From NCBI RefSeq assembly GCF_003003235.1, contig NZ_PVUE01000016.1:1-64000 (forward strand): DNA of 64,000 bases. Reading direction: 5' to 3'. How positions within the stretch are numbered: the first letter of the stretch is position 1; every line of letters begins with the position of its first letter. The position numbers were made by a program, and so were the translations under genes. Source of the stretch: Antricoccus suffuscus (GTDB lineage Bacteria > Actinomycetota > Actinomycetes > Mycobacteriales > Antricoccaceae). The notes below the pieces were generated by a model, which was not told where the DNA came from, did not search any database, and saw only the letters and a list, made by a program, of their open reading frames with translations. Shown here piece by piece: positions 49,831 through 60,319 of the stretch.

Positions 49831-51174
49831 ATGGGTAACCCGCTAGAGCGCACATCGAGACGACTGCGGAACTCGTCGCTGTGGCTTCGCGCGCTGCCGC
49901 TAGCGCTGACCGTGTTCCTCGTCGTGGCTTGCACTGCACGCAGCCAGGAGACCAAGGGCCCGCGGTCGTCGGAGGCTGCCGCGCCGTCCTCGTCGGCAGT
50001 ATCAGGGGACGAGGATCTGATCGCCACGGCGAAACTACAGGCTGCCCAGTACGACTACGACGCGGCGGTCGCCACGCTTTCTAGCCTCGATAGCGCGGCG
50101 GCGCAGTCTGAGCTCGCCAGCGTGCAGGCGGCCAAGGCCCAGGCGGTCGCGTGGCCGGACAACACCACGATCCCGCACATCTTCTATCACTCTCTCATCG
50201 TCGACCCTGCCCGCGCGTTCGGCGGCAGCCAGAGCGTCGGGTTCAGCCAGTACATGGTGACTGTTTCGGAGTTCACCAAACAGCTGCAGCAGATCTACGC
50301 CAACGGCTTCGTTTTGATCCACCCCCAGCGAATTGCCACGTTGGGTCCGGGCGGGAAAATGACGCCAATCCCGATCGTGCTTCCGCCGGGCAAGAAACCA
50401 TTGGTGCTCAGCCTGGATGACCTGAGCTACTACGAATACATGGACGGCCACGGGTTCGCCACCAACCTCGTCGTGAACGGCGACGGAAAGGTCGTCAACA
50501 CCTACACCGACGCCGCAGGGAAAACGACCGAGGGTAACTATGACGTCGTGCCGATCGTCGACGATTTTGTCCGGCAGCACCCCGACTTCGCCTATCGCGG
50601 TGACAAGGGCTCGATCGGGCTCACTGGATATAACGGGGTACTTGGCTACCGGTCCAGCGTGAAAAGCTACGGCGACACCCCCGCCACCAAGAACGCGCAG
50701 GCTCAGGCAAAAGTGGTGGCCGACGCGCTGAAGGCAGAAGGATGGAACTTCGCCTCCCACACGTGGGGCCACATCAACATGACCAAAAGCAGTCTCGGCT
50801 GGATCACGACGGATGCGAAGCTGTGGGATACCGAAGTCCGGCCCATCGTCGGTGACACCCATGAGCTGATCTACCCGTTCGGCGCCGACATCTCTAGCGT
50901 CACGCCGTACTCCAACGCGAATCCGAAGTTCGCCTTCTTGCACGGGACCGAAGGATTCCAGTACTTCTTCAATGTCGATGCCTCGCGGCCCTTCTGGATG
51001 CAGATAGGCCCCGAAAGTGTGCGCCAAGCCCGGATCAATATCGACGGGATCACACTTCAGAAGACGCTCGACGGCAAGACGACAGTATTAGACCAGTTCT
51101 TCAACACGAAGTCGACGATCGACCCGCGCCGTCCACTGCCGGTCCCGTTGGGCGGCGGCGCACCTGGCGGCTGA
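49831..51174 (+). CDS. Polysaccharide-deacetylase-like lipoprotein
   Basis: A 447-residue exported protein. The N-terminus has Arg-rich start, hydrophobic core and lipobox FLVVAC (Cys ~34), then a ~30-residue Ser/Ala linker. After a helical stretch comes a NodB-like domain: LVLSLDDLSYYEYM contains the Asp-Asp pair, and NFASHTWGHINMTKSS supplies the H-x3-H metal site of CE4 enzymes. A later ELIYPFGADIS matches the PFG motif. It probably removes acetyl groups from a cell-wall or surface polysaccharide, outside the membrane. The first motif (SLDDLSY) departs from the usual TFDDG, so activity is not certain. ATG 49831 has AGGA 6 bases upstream. Confidence 0.8.
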   Translation: MGNPLERTSRRLRNSSLWLRALPLALTVFLVVACTARSQETKGPRSSEAAAPSSSAVSGDEDLIATAKLQAAQYDYDAAVATLSSLDSAAAQSELASVQAAKAQAVAWPDNTTIPHIFYHSLIVDPARAFGGSQSVGFSQYMVTVSEFTKQLQQIYANGFVLIHPQRIATLGPGGKMTPIPIVLPPGKKPLVLSLDDLSYYEYMDGHGFATNLVVNGDGKVVNTYTDAAGKTTEGNYDVVPIVDDFVRQHPDFAYRGDKGSIGLTGYNGVLGYRSSVKSYGDTPATKNAQAQAKVVADALKAEGWNFASHTWGHINMTKSSLGWITTDAKLWDTEVRPIVGDTHELIYPFGADISSVTPYSNANPKFAFLHGTEGFQYFFNVDASRPFWMQIGPESVRQARINIDGITLQKTLDGKTTVLDQFFNTKSTIDPRRPLPVPLGGGAPGG

Positions 51175-51286
51175 GACACGGCACGGCGCGGGGCGACCTA
51201 CTCGCCGAGGCAAGACTCCGAGTGAAACTAAGACATGATACCCAGTAGTATGTCGATGGACCTACCGTCGCGCGCTTGGAGTAGAA

Positions 51287-52435
51287 GTGACTTTGCCACT
51301 TGACGGACTTGTTGTTGTCGCGATCGAGCAGGCGGTCGCGGCGCCATACCTCACCTCGCGACTGGCTGACGCTGGCGCACGGGTGATCAAGGTCGAACGC
51401 CCACCGGGCGGTGACTTCGCCCGCGACTACGACTCTGTTGTTGAGGGCGACAGTGCCTACTTTGTGTGGCTCAACCGCGGTAAAGAGTCGATCGTGCTGG
51501 ACTATTCCGACCCCGCCGATGCCGCACTCCTGCAGCGGATACTTGCGACCGCCGACGTACTGGTCCAAAACCTCGGCCCCGGTGCAGCGAAGAGGGCCGG
51601 CTTCGGGTGGGAAGAGCTGCGCGCGAAATATCCGCGGCTGATCACCTGCGATATCACCGGGTACGGCGAGGAAGGTCCGTACGCCGCGATGCGCGCGTAC
51701 GACCTGCTCGTGCAGGCCGAGAGCGGCGTCGCCTCGGTGACCGGTACGCCGGACGCCCCCGGGCGGGTCGGAGTCTCGGCGGCTGACGTTGGCACCGGAA
51801 TGTACGCCCATGCGGCGATTCTCGAAGCGATCATCAAGCGTGGGATCACCGGCGAAGGGAGCGCTCTTCACGTCTCGCTGTTCGACGCGATGGCCGACTG
51901 GATGACCGTGCCGCTGCTGCATTACGACTATGCCGGGACGATCTTTCCGCGAGTGGGGCTCGCGCATGCGACGATCGCGCCGTACGGTGCCTATCCGGTC
52001 GGTGGCGAGGTGGGCGAAGAAGAGACCGTGCTGATCTCGATCCAGAGCGACCGAGAGTGGCGCCGGCTGGCACTCGACGTACTTGGTCTTCCCGAGCTGG
52101 CCGATGACCCGTCGTTCGCGACCAACCCGCAGCGGTCCGCGCGCCGCGAGGAGCTCAACAAGAAGCTGTGCGCGGCGTTTGCGACCATCGTGCCGGACGA
52201 CTTCCGCAGCGCGTTGCACGAGGCCAAGCTGGCGTTTGCCTCGGTCAACGACGTCACCGGACTATCGGTCCACCCACAGTTGCGTCGTACGACGATCACG
52301 ACCGAGCACGGACACGCTAACTTGGTCGCGCCGCCGGTGCAGTTCCGCGGCGAGCCACGCGTGCTGGGACCGGCACCTGCGGTCGGGGAGCACGGCGAGG
52401 CGATTCGCAAGGAGTTCGCCGATGGCGCCAGTTGA
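51287..52435 (+). CDS. Class III (CaiB/BaiF) CoA-transferase
   Basis: A 382-residue enzyme that moves CoA between carboxylic acids. It has LDGLVVVAIEQAVAAPYLTSRLADAGARVIKVERPPGG, RGKESIVLDYSDP, TGYGEEGPYAAMRAYDLLVQAESG and the catalytic Asp in LHVSLFDAMADW. It is shorter in the C-terminal half than the second transferase at 56655 and belongs to a different subgroup. GTG 51287 is the start. It opens an acyl-CoA operon: the TetR gene begins inside its last codons. The likely job is activating an acid for beta-oxidation-type breakdown. Confidence 0.9.
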   Translation: MTLPLDGLVVVAIEQAVAAPYLTSRLADAGARVIKVERPPGGDFARDYDSVVEGDSAYFVWLNRGKESIVLDYSDPADAALLQRILATADVLVQNLGPGAAKRAGFGWEELRAKYPRLITCDITGYGEEGPYAAMRAYDLLVQAESGVASVTGTPDAPGRVGVSAADVGTGMYAHAAILEAIIKRGITGEGSALHVSLFDAMADWMTVPLLHYDYAGTIFPRVGLAHATIAPYGAYPVGGEVGEEETVLISIQSDREWRRLALDVLGLPELADDPSFATNPQRSARREELNKKLCAAFATIVPDDFRSALHEAKLAFASVNDVTGLSVHPQLRRTTITTEHGHANLVAPPVQFRGEPRVLGPAPAVGEHGEAIRKEFADGAS

Positions 52436-53078
52436 GGACAAAAGGCTAGCGATCCTCGATGCGGCAGCCTCGGTCTTCATGCGCCTGGGTTTCGCGGCGA
52501 CCTCGCTCGATGACATCAGCGAGGCGCTCGGCGCGACAAAAGGCACCTTGTACTACCACTTCCGCAGTAAGACGAGCCTGTTTTTTGCGGTGCAGCGACG
52601 TGCCATGGAGCTTCTCCAGGCCGCCATCGAACCGCTCGCACACTCCGACGGCAATGCGCGAGATCGGCTGGAGTCCATGGCATTCGCGCATTCGAAGCTG
52701 ATGATGGAGGACATCGGTTACCTGCGAGTCGCCGGTCAGGGACTCGAGTTGCACCTGAGCGTGCGCACGTCGCAGGCCGAGCGTATCGAGCTGGATGCGA
52801 TTACCGAACTGCGTGACGCTCATGAACGTCTCTATATCGAGGTCATCGCGGACGGGGTGGCGCGCGGTGAGTTCCGCGACGTGGATCCGCGGATTGTGGT
52901 CAAACCGCTGTTCGGGGCCCTGAACTGGACGTCGCGGTGGTACCAGCCGCGCGACAACGAAACGGCCCAGGATCGCGCCGCGCTTGCCGGCGAGATCGCG
53001 CGGTTCGCCGTACATGCCTTCCTGCCCGCGGTTGAGTCCGACGTACTTATTGCCCACTCCGAGGTGTCTCGCGCATGA
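52422..53078 (+). CDS. TetR-family regulator of the acyl-CoA operon
   Basis: A 218-residue repressor: N-terminal HTH (ILDAAASVFMRLGFAATSLDDISEALGATKGTLYYHFRSK) then an all-helical ligand domain. It resembles regulators of fatty-acid and acyl-CoA pathways in actinobacteria, which sense acyl-CoA. ATG 52422 (MAPVEDKR) has AAGGAG upstream; it overlaps the CoA-transferase gene by 14 bases and the enoyl-CoA hydratase gene by 4. Being inside the operon it controls, it should autoregulate it. Confidence 0.92.
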   Translation: MAPVEDKRLAILDAAASVFMRLGFAATSLDDISEALGATKGTLYYHFRSKTSLFFAVQRRAMELLQAAIEPLAHSDGNARDRLESMAFAHSKLMMEDIGYLRVAGQGLELHLSVRTSQAERIELDAITELRDAHERLYIEVIADGVARGEFRDVDPRIVVKPLFGALNWTSRWYQPRDNETAQDRAALAGEIARFAVHAFLPAVESDVLIAHSEVSRA

Positions 53079-53842
53079 GCAAAAAAATTCTGGTGGAGAC
53101 CGCAGGTCCCGTCACGACCATCATCATCAACCGACCCGAGGTGCGAAACGCGCTCGACCGCGAAGCCGTCCTTGAACTAGGCGAGTCGTTGCGCGCGTTC
53201 GAGACTGACGATGAGGCAAAGGTCGCCGTGCTCTGGGGATCTGGTGGCGCGTTTTGCGCCGGTGCGGATCTCAAAGAGCTCGCCTCCGGCACCGTGTACG
53301 ACGCGTGGGCCGGAGCAGACGGACCGCTCTCACGCCCACTGATTAAGCCGGTCATCGCCGCTGTCGCCGGTCATGCCTGCGCCGGCGGGCTGGGTCTCGC
53401 ACTGTGGTGCGACCTGCGAGTCGCGGAGATGACTTCTTCGTTCGCCGTGTTGTCGCGTAGGTGGGGCGTGCCGATGAGCGACGGTACGACGGTCCGCCTG
53501 CCACGGCTGATCGGCACCGGCCGCGCGCTGGACATGCTGCTGACGGCCCGAATAGTTGCGGCCGACGAGGCGGCGGCGATGGGACTGGCGACACGCGTCG
53601 TCGCACCAGGCGCCGCCCGCCGCGAAGCCGAGGAGCTCGCCGCGCAGATCGCACAGTTCCCCGAGATCGCGATGCGTTCGGACCGGCAGTCGGCGTACGC
53701 GCAGGACGGCATGGACATCACCGCGGCACTCGAGCAGGAGGATCTGCTGGCTCGTGAAGCCAAGCTGGTCGAGGCGCAGGGCGGAGCGGCGCGGTTCGCT
53801 GCCGGAGCGGGCAGGCACGGAACAAAAGACGGGGCGCAGTAG
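53075..53842 (+). CDS. Enoyl-CoA hydratase/isomerase-family protein, catalytic Glu residues not conserved
   Basis: A 255-residue crotonase-fold protein. The CoA-binding and oxyanion features are present: RPEVRNALD, GGAFCAGADLKEL and HACAGGLGLALWCDLRVAE. In the rat hydratase alignment the two catalytic glutamates (Glu144 and Glu164) correspond here to Ser (in AVLSRRWGVP) and Asp (in ALDMLLTARI), so classical hydration may not be its reaction; isomerase, thioesterase or decarboxylase-type activities are alternatives. It overlaps TetR by ATGA and abuts the oxidoreductase gene. Confidence 0.88.
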   Translation: MSKKILVETAGPVTTIIINRPEVRNALDREAVLELGESLRAFETDDEAKVAVLWGSGGAFCAGADLKELASGTVYDAWAGADGPLSRPLIKPVIAAVAGHACAGGLGLALWCDLRVAEMTSSFAVLSRRWGVPMSDGTTVRLPRLIGTGRALDMLLTARIVAADEAAAMGLATRVVAPGAARREAEELAAQIAQFPEIAMRSDRQSAYAQDGMDITAALEQEDLLAREAKLVEAQGGAARFAAGAGRHGTKDGAQ

Positions 53843-54859
53843 ATGAGCGAGACGATGCGGGCCGTGGTGTGTCACGGCTTTGACCGGCCAGAACAAACCA
53901 TCGTCGAGACGGTTCCTGCGCCTGCGATGATCGCCGGTGGCGTACGAATCGAGGTGCACTCATCCGGGGTCAGCTTCGCAAACCTACTGGTACTCAAGGG
54001 AAAGCACCAGAACCGGGCGGAGCCACCGTTCACGCCCGGCACCGAGGTAGCCGGGATCGTCGTTGAGGTCGGGGACGATGTCACGCGGTTCGCGCCCGGC
54101 GACCGGGTCGTCGCCGGACTGCAGACCGGCGGATTCGCGCAGCAGGTCGTCGTACCGGCGCGCACCGTTTTTGCGCTACCGGATGCCATCGACTTCGACT
54201 CGGCGGTGCACTTCTCGACGATCTACGCGACGGCGTACGCGTCGCTAGTCTGGCGCGCGCCGCTACAGAACGGCGAGACGCTGCTCGTGCACGGTGCGGC
54301 TGGCGCGAGCGGTCTGGCGGCTGTGGAGATCGGCAAAGCCCTTGGTGCACAAGTGATCGCGACCGCCGGATCGGAAGAGAAACTCGCAACTGCGCGGTCC
54401 CATGGAGCCGACCTGACCATCAACTACCGTGCTGGCGGCTTCCGGGAACAAGTCCTCGAAGCCACTCACAATCGTGGTGCGGACGTCATCTTCGACCCCG
54501 TTGGGGGCGCGACATTCGATGAGTCGCTGCGCTGCGTCGCGCCGGACGGCCGGCTCATCCCCATGGGGTTCGCCAGTGGCGACATTCCCGAGATTCCGGC
54601 AAACATCCTGCTTGTGAAGAACGTGACTGTCGTCGGGCTCTACTGGGGCTACTACATGGGCTGGGCACGCGTCCTTCCTCCGTCGGGCGTCGAGGACGAC
54701 GTACGTCGCGCGTTTGAGGAAATGTTTGCGTGGTTTGGCGAAGGCAAGCTGCGTCCGGTGACGGACAGCACCTTCGGTCTTGATGATTTTGCTCTGGCGC
54801 TCGAGCGCGTCTCCGCGCGCAAGGTCATCGGCAAGGTTGTGCTGCGGCCGCAAGACTGA
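53843..54859 (+). CDS. NADPH:quinone oxidoreductase family protein
   Basis: A 338-residue medium-chain reductase without zinc ligands. It has SGVSFANLLVLKGKHQNRAEPPFTPGTEVAGIVVEVGDDV, LLVHGAAGASGLAAVEIGKALG (AxxGxxG nucleotide site), TAGSEEKLATARSHGAD and GADVIFDPVGGATFDESLRC. Similar enzymes reduce enoyl-CoA or quinones. It begins directly after the stop of the hydratase gene and is part of the operon. Confidence 0.92.
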   Translation: MSETMRAVVCHGFDRPEQTIVETVPAPAMIAGGVRIEVHSSGVSFANLLVLKGKHQNRAEPPFTPGTEVAGIVVEVGDDVTRFAPGDRVVAGLQTGGFAQQVVVPARTVFALPDAIDFDSAVHFSTIYATAYASLVWRAPLQNGETLLVHGAAGASGLAAVEIGKALGAQVIATAGSEEKLATARSHGADLTINYRAGGFREQVLEATHNRGADVIFDPVGGATFDESLRCVAPDGRLIPMGFASGDIPEIPANILLVKNVTVVGLYWGYYMGWARVLPPSGVEDDVRRAFEEMFAWFGEGKLRPVTDSTFGLDDFALALERVSARKVIGKVVLRPQD

Positions 54860-54915
54860 GGTTCACCGTCTGTGCGTGCAATCGGTATATAAGGGGAAAG
54901 TATGAGGCACCAGCT

Positions 54916-56652
54916 GTGAGTACTAAAGACATCGCGCTCGATGTGCGTGGACAGAACTTCTTCATGTCCGATCGGTCATTTCAGTCGGTTTTGCCGTTAC
55001 GGTTGGACGCCGCGGCGTACCAGCACCTAAGGCCGCATTTCGAGCGGCTGGGGGAACTGGCCGGCGGGCGCCTGGATGAATTGGCGGAGGCGGCGGACAA
55101 GAACCCGCCCGTGCTGCATCAACGCGATCGATTCGGCCGTGACGAGGACTGGATCGAATACCATCCGGCGTACCGCGAGATGGAGCAGATCGGCTTCGGC
55201 GAGTTCGGCCTGCACGCAATGACGCATCGGCCCGGAGTTCTTGGCTTGGACGGCGTGGCCCCGCACACCGCGAAATATGCTCTGCAGTACCTCTTCTGCG
55301 AGGCGGAGTACGGGATCATGTGCCCGATTAGCGCGGGGGACACGACGATCTATCTGATCCGCAATTACGGGAGTCCCCAATTACAGGCCCGGCTACTGCC
55401 GCGGATGCTGTCCCAGGACGTCGACACGTATTGGCGTGGGTCGCAGTTCCTCACTGAGACCGCTGGCGGCTCCGATGTCGGTGCGGCCGAGACCGTCGCT
55501 ACGCCGTACGACGTCGACGAGGACGGTGTCGAGCGATGGACTCTCACCGGCGATAAATGGTTCTGTTCGCACACCGATGCCGACGCCTGCATCATCATCG
55601 CGCGGCGGCACGACGGGCCGTCCGGGACCAAGGGCCTGAGCCTGTTCGTGCTGCCGAAAACTCTTGAGGACGGCACCCGCAACTCTTATCGGATCGTGCG
55701 GCTGAAAGACAAGCTGGGCACTCGCTCGATGGCCAGCGGCGAGATCAAACTCAACGGCGCGATCGCCTACCTGCTTGGTGATCCGCACAACGGGATCAAG
55801 CAGGCCATGGCGCAAGTGAACCTGTCCCGGCTCTCCCATGCCGTTCGCGCTGCTGGTCGGCTACGACGCTGCGTCACCGAGGCGCTCGCCGTGGCGCGTA
55901 GCCGCAATGCGTTCGGTAAGGGAATCATCGAGTTTCCGCTGCTGCGCCGCCAGTTGATGAAACTCATGGTGCCGTCCGAGCAGGCGCTGTCGATGACGAT
56001 GTTCACGGCGCAGGCGATGGACGCGGGCGAGGAGGACTTGCTGAGAATCCTCACGCCGCTGATCAAGCTGCGAGTGTGTCGCGACCTCGTTGAAGCTGCG
56101 AGTACGACGATCGAGCTGCGCGGTGGCAACGGCTACATCGAAGACTGGTCCAACGCGCGGATCTTCCGGGATGCGCAGATCGGGCCGATCTGGGAAGGTA
56201 CGACCAACATCAACGCGATCGATACCGTCGGGCGCGCCGTCGCCCGCGAGGGTGCGCACAAGGTGCTCGCCGATCGGCTGCGCGAACTTCTCGATGAGTC
56301 CGAGGTGCCGGCTACGTTCAACGTCGAGCTGCATGGCCTGGTGGACAAGGCTTTTGCGGCTCTCGACCGGTGCGCGCATGACCCGGATCAGGAGCAGAAC
56401 TTCCGGATTGTCTCGACGTTGACCTACCACGTCGTGAGCGCCGTACTTCTCGCGACGGAGGGTGCGCAGATAGCCCGACAGGCCGGTGATGCACGCAGGC
56501 TACTTTTAGCAAGGCAGGTCGTCGACCACTGGATCACGCCTGTCGACCCGTTCAACCCGACGGCGACCCCCGAGGATGCCGAGATGGTCGAACTGCTCCT
56601 CACTGAGGAACCGGTAAATATTGAAGCAGCAACTCGATTGATAGGTGGTTAA
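54916..56652 (+). CDS. Long acyl-CoA dehydrogenase (AidB/DmdC-like)
   Basis: A 578-residue FAD enzyme, longer than the ~390-residue type at 25558. FAD and substrate motifs include SQFLTETAGGSDVGAAET, GDKWFCSHTDADACIIIARR and the C-terminal GGNGYIEDWSNARIFRDAQ with the catalytic Glu, followed by WEGTTNINAIDTVGRAV. The extra ~100 C-terminal residues form helices like those of AidB and DmdC-type dehydrogenases. GTG 54916 is the start. Most of the operon's oxidation step probably depends on it. Confidence 0.9.
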   Translation: MSTKDIALDVRGQNFFMSDRSFQSVLPLRLDAAAYQHLRPHFERLGELAGGRLDELAEAADKNPPVLHQRDRFGRDEDWIEYHPAYREMEQIGFGEFGLHAMTHRPGVLGLDGVAPHTAKYALQYLFCEAEYGIMCPISAGDTTIYLIRNYGSPQLQARLLPRMLSQDVDTYWRGSQFLTETAGGSDVGAAETVATPYDVDEDGVERWTLTGDKWFCSHTDADACIIIARRHDGPSGTKGLSLFVLPKTLEDGTRNSYRIVRLKDKLGTRSMASGEIKLNGAIAYLLGDPHNGIKQAMAQVNLSRLSHAVRAAGRLRRCVTEALAVARSRNAFGKGIIEFPLLRRQLMKLMVPSEQALSMTMFTAQAMDAGEEDLLRILTPLIKLRVCRDLVEAASTTIELRGGNGYIEDWSNARIFRDAQIGPIWEGTTNINAIDTVGRAVAREGAHKVLADRLRELLDESEVPATFNVELHGLVDKAFAALDRCAHDPDQEQNFRIVSTLTYHVVSAVLLATEGAQIARQAGDARRLLLARQVVDHWITPVDPFNPTATPEDAEMVELLLTEEPVNIEAATRLIGG

Positions 56653-56654
56653 CC

Positions 56655-57884
<1,230 letters not shown>

Positions 57885-57925
57885 GGCAACGGCGGCGGCA
57901 ATAACGCGTTAGGCATACTGCGTTA

Positions 57926-58756
57926 ATGACTGAGACGACTGATATTCCAACTGAGGAGCGCGTGACCTACACGGTCACCGACGGAATCGCCGACGTACGT
58001 ATGGTGCGCGCGGACAAGATGAACGCTCTCGACGACGCGATGTTCGACGCGCTCATCGAGACCGGTAAGAAGCTGAAGAACGACCCGACGGTGCGCGTCG
58101 TGGTCATCTCCGGTGAAGGGCGGTCGTTCTGCGCCGGACTCGACGCGAGCCGACTTAGCGGCATGGGCGACGGCACGGCAAAGGCGCGCGATCTGGACGG
58201 GATCGAGCCGGTCGGACCCGCCAAGGCAAAGGGCCAGCAGGCGGCGTACGTCTGGATCGACCTGCCCGTCCCGGTCATTGCAGCAGTTCACGGCTACGCG
58301 CTTGGTGGCGGTCTTCAAATCGCGCTCGGTGCCGATATCCGGATCGCGACACCGGACGCGAAGCTGTCGGTCATGGAGACGAAGTGGGGACTCATCCCCG
58401 ACATGATCGGCACGACGATCCTGCCCGAGTTGGTTGGGCGCGACGTCGCTAAGGAACTGACGTATACGGCGCGGATCATCAGCGGCGAGGAAGCCGATCG
58501 CATCGGACTGGTGACGCGGCTTTCCGACGACCCGCACAAGGCCGCCCTCGAGTTGGCTGCCGAGATCAACACGCGTAACCCGCACGCCGTACGGCTGGCG
58601 AAGGAGCTCCTTGAGTCGTCCGGTCGAGTGAGCGTCGAGGAGCAGCTCGACGCCGAGCAGGTCGCGATCAAGGCGCTGATCGGCACGCCGAATCAGCGTG
58701 AGTCGGTCGCCGCGGGCATGGCGAAGCGCGCACCGAAGTTCGCCGACGTCGAATAA
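57926..58756 (+). CDS. Enoyl-CoA hydratase-family protein
   Basis: A 276-residue crotonase. It has RADKMNALDDAMFDAL, GEGRSFCAGLDASRL, HGYALGGGLQIALGADIRIATPDAKLSVMETKWGL and GRDVAKELTYTARIISGEEA. Both positions equivalent to catalytic Glu144 and Glu164 of the rat enzyme carry Glu (in SVMETKW and in VAKELTY), unlike the paralogue at 53075. It probably adds water to the enoyl-CoA made by the dehydrogenase. ATG 57926 follows the CoA-transferase by 41 bases. A large hairpin follows its stop. Confidence 0.92.
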   Translation: MTETTDIPTEERVTYTVTDGIADVRMVRADKMNALDDAMFDALIETGKKLKNDPTVRVVVISGEGRSFCAGLDASRLSGMGDGTAKARDLDGIEPVGPAKAKGQQAAYVWIDLPVPVIAAVHGYALGGGLQIALGADIRIATPDAKLSVMETKWGLIPDMIGTTILPELVGRDVAKELTYTARIISGEEADRIGLVTRLSDDPHKAALELAAEINTRNPHAVRLAKELLESSGRVSVEEQLDAEQVAIKALIGTPNQRESVAAGMAKRAPKFADVE

Positions 58757-58763
58757 GCACTCC

Positions 58764-58820
58764 GCACGAAGAGAGCGGTGCTCGCCACGGATCCCCGTGG
58801 CAGCACCGCTCTTCTCGTGC
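58764..58820. terminator. Large bidirectional hairpin between acyl-CoA operon and MFS gene
   Basis: Outer arms GCACGAAGAGAGCGGTGCT and AGCACCGCTCTTCTCGTGC pair with two mismatches, and an inner CCACGG/CCGTGG stem continues it. It lies 8 bases before the stop of the convergent MFS gene, so it can end transcription from both sides. Confidence 0.85.
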
Positions 58821-58828
58821 GTGCGTGA

Positions 58829-60319
58829 TTAGCGCGTGCTCGAGCGTATCTCCGCGAGCTCTTCGGCGCTCCTCCGATCGTGCGCTGCGAGCAATTCCCG
58901 GGCCTTCTTTGGACTCCATGGACCGCGCAGCAGCGGGGTCACGATCATGAAGAAAACGGTACCTGCGACGCAGATCCATAGCCAGGTCTGCCACTCGCCA
59001 TGGACATCAATCGCGGCCTTCGCGACGGCGGCTTTAGGTTGCGTCGCCGCTTCGAGCAGTGTCGTCGCCGAGGTCACGATGTGCGGAATGATCAGGAACG
59101 AGATGAACGCGATAACCCGGATGATCCAGCCCCAGATCGCGAGGCCGGTCGCCATCAGCGCGGGGTTGCGCTCCTCGACTGTCTCGGTGAAGGCGGCGTA
59201 GAACGCGACAGCGGCAAATCCGAACGAACCGGACATGAACGCCATGATGACCGACAGCTGAGTGAAGCTCAATGCCGTGTTCATGTTGAACAGCAAGATC
59301 AACTCGAAGATGATCGTCAGCACGCAGCCGATAAGGATCCACGGCTTGCGGATCTTGCTCCAGTCGAACAAGAACCCGATGAGGACAGTGACCACGACAT
59401 TGGCGCCCCATGCCCAGGCCGCAATGCCGTTTGCTTGGCTGGCGTTGAAGCCGAATGCCGTCGCGTAGAGCACCGGTGAAAACCCGACGAGGGTGAAGTA
59501 GAGCAGCAGCAGCGTGCCGAAGCCGACCGACGGCCAGATGATGTCGGCCTTCCACATCTGCCGGAACGGCTTATGCAAGTTGACGGCGACTTGGCCGCTC
59601 GCCGCACGGGCCTCGATCAGCTCGCGGTCTTTAGGGTCGACCATCAACTGGTCGCGCAACTTCGGGGACAGTTCCTTCAGGAACAGCAGCGCGAGCACGA
59701 ACATGACCAGGCCGATGATGCCGGCGATGACGAACTGGCTGGTCCAGTGGTTGTGGAAGTGCTCAAGGGTCGCGGAAGCGATGATCGCGACGACGAGTGA
59801 GCCGGCCACCGGACCGACGTTCCAGATGCCCATCGCGGCCGCGCGGCCGACCTGCGGGCTGTAGTCGCGGACCAGGGCGGGGGTCGCAACCAAAAGCATG
59901 CCCTCGACGAAGCCGATTATCGCCAGGATGATGCCTAGCACGAGTTTGTTGGTGACGGCTGGTACGACGAACGTGGTGAGGAGGCCGACGAGCAGCAGAC
60001 CCCAAATGACCATGTTGGCCCGGCCGAGGCGGTCGCCGATACCCGCGACCAGCGATCCGAACGCGCCAATCAGATTGACGATGGCGAGCATCGTTACGAG
60101 GTAGATAAACGAGATCCCCAGTTGCTCGGACAGCAGTGTTGAGACGCCACCAAGTGCATAGTTCTCGATGTAGAGAACGATCGTTGCGAGCACGGAGAGT
60201 GCTAGCAAGAAGTATCTGTGCGGTCCTCTGGGATAGCTGTAGAGCTTGCGGTCCCACAGCCAGTTGCCCTTTTTGTCAGGCTCCGCGGGCGCGGCGGGAC
60301 GTTCAGAAGTCGTAGTCAC
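58829..60319 (-). CDS. MFS transporter
   Basis: A 496-residue membrane transporter with about 12 hydrophobic segments and a conserved cytoplasmic loop GIGDRLGRANMVIWG after helix 2. The N-terminus KKGNWLWDRKLYSYPRGPHRY and a long central loop (EARAASGQVAVNLHKPFRQ) are characteristic of a small actinobacterial MFS group. GTG 60319 (VTTTSERPAAP) is chosen with AGAGGAAG upstream; the longer frame to 60514 is not supported. It is convergent with the acyl-CoA operon and divergent from the carboxylase gene, so import of an acid used by that pathway is a reasonable guess. Confidence 0.88.
   Translation of the reverse strand: MTTTSERPAAPAEPDKKGNWLWDRKLYSYPRGPHRYFLLALSVLATIVLYIENYALGGVSTLLSEQLGISFIYLVTMLAIVNLIGAFGSLVAGIGDRLGRANMVIWGLLLVGLLTTFVVPAVTNKLVLGIILAIIGFVEGMLLVATPALVRDYSPQVGRAAAMGIWNVGPVAGSLVVAIIASATLEHFHNHWTSQFVIAGIIGLVMFVLALLFLKELSPKLRDQLMVDPKDRELIEARAASGQVAVNLHKPFRQMWKADIIWPSVGFGTLLLLYFTLVGFSPVLYATAFGFNASQANGIAAWAWGANVVVTVLIGFLFDWSKIRKPWILIGCVLTIIFELILLFNMNTALSFTQLSVIMAFMSGSFGFAAVAFYAAFTETVEERNPALMATGLAIWGWIIRVIAFISFLIIPHIVTSATTLLEAATQPKAAVAKAAIDVHGEWQTWLWICVAGTVFFMIVTPLLRGPWSPKKARELLAAHDRRSAEELAEIRSSTR

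Noticed and set aside
51230-51256. Partial dyad ACATGATAC...GTATGT before the acyl-CoA operon as TetR operator
   Set aside because: The arms do not match well once aligned base by base; too weak to annotate.
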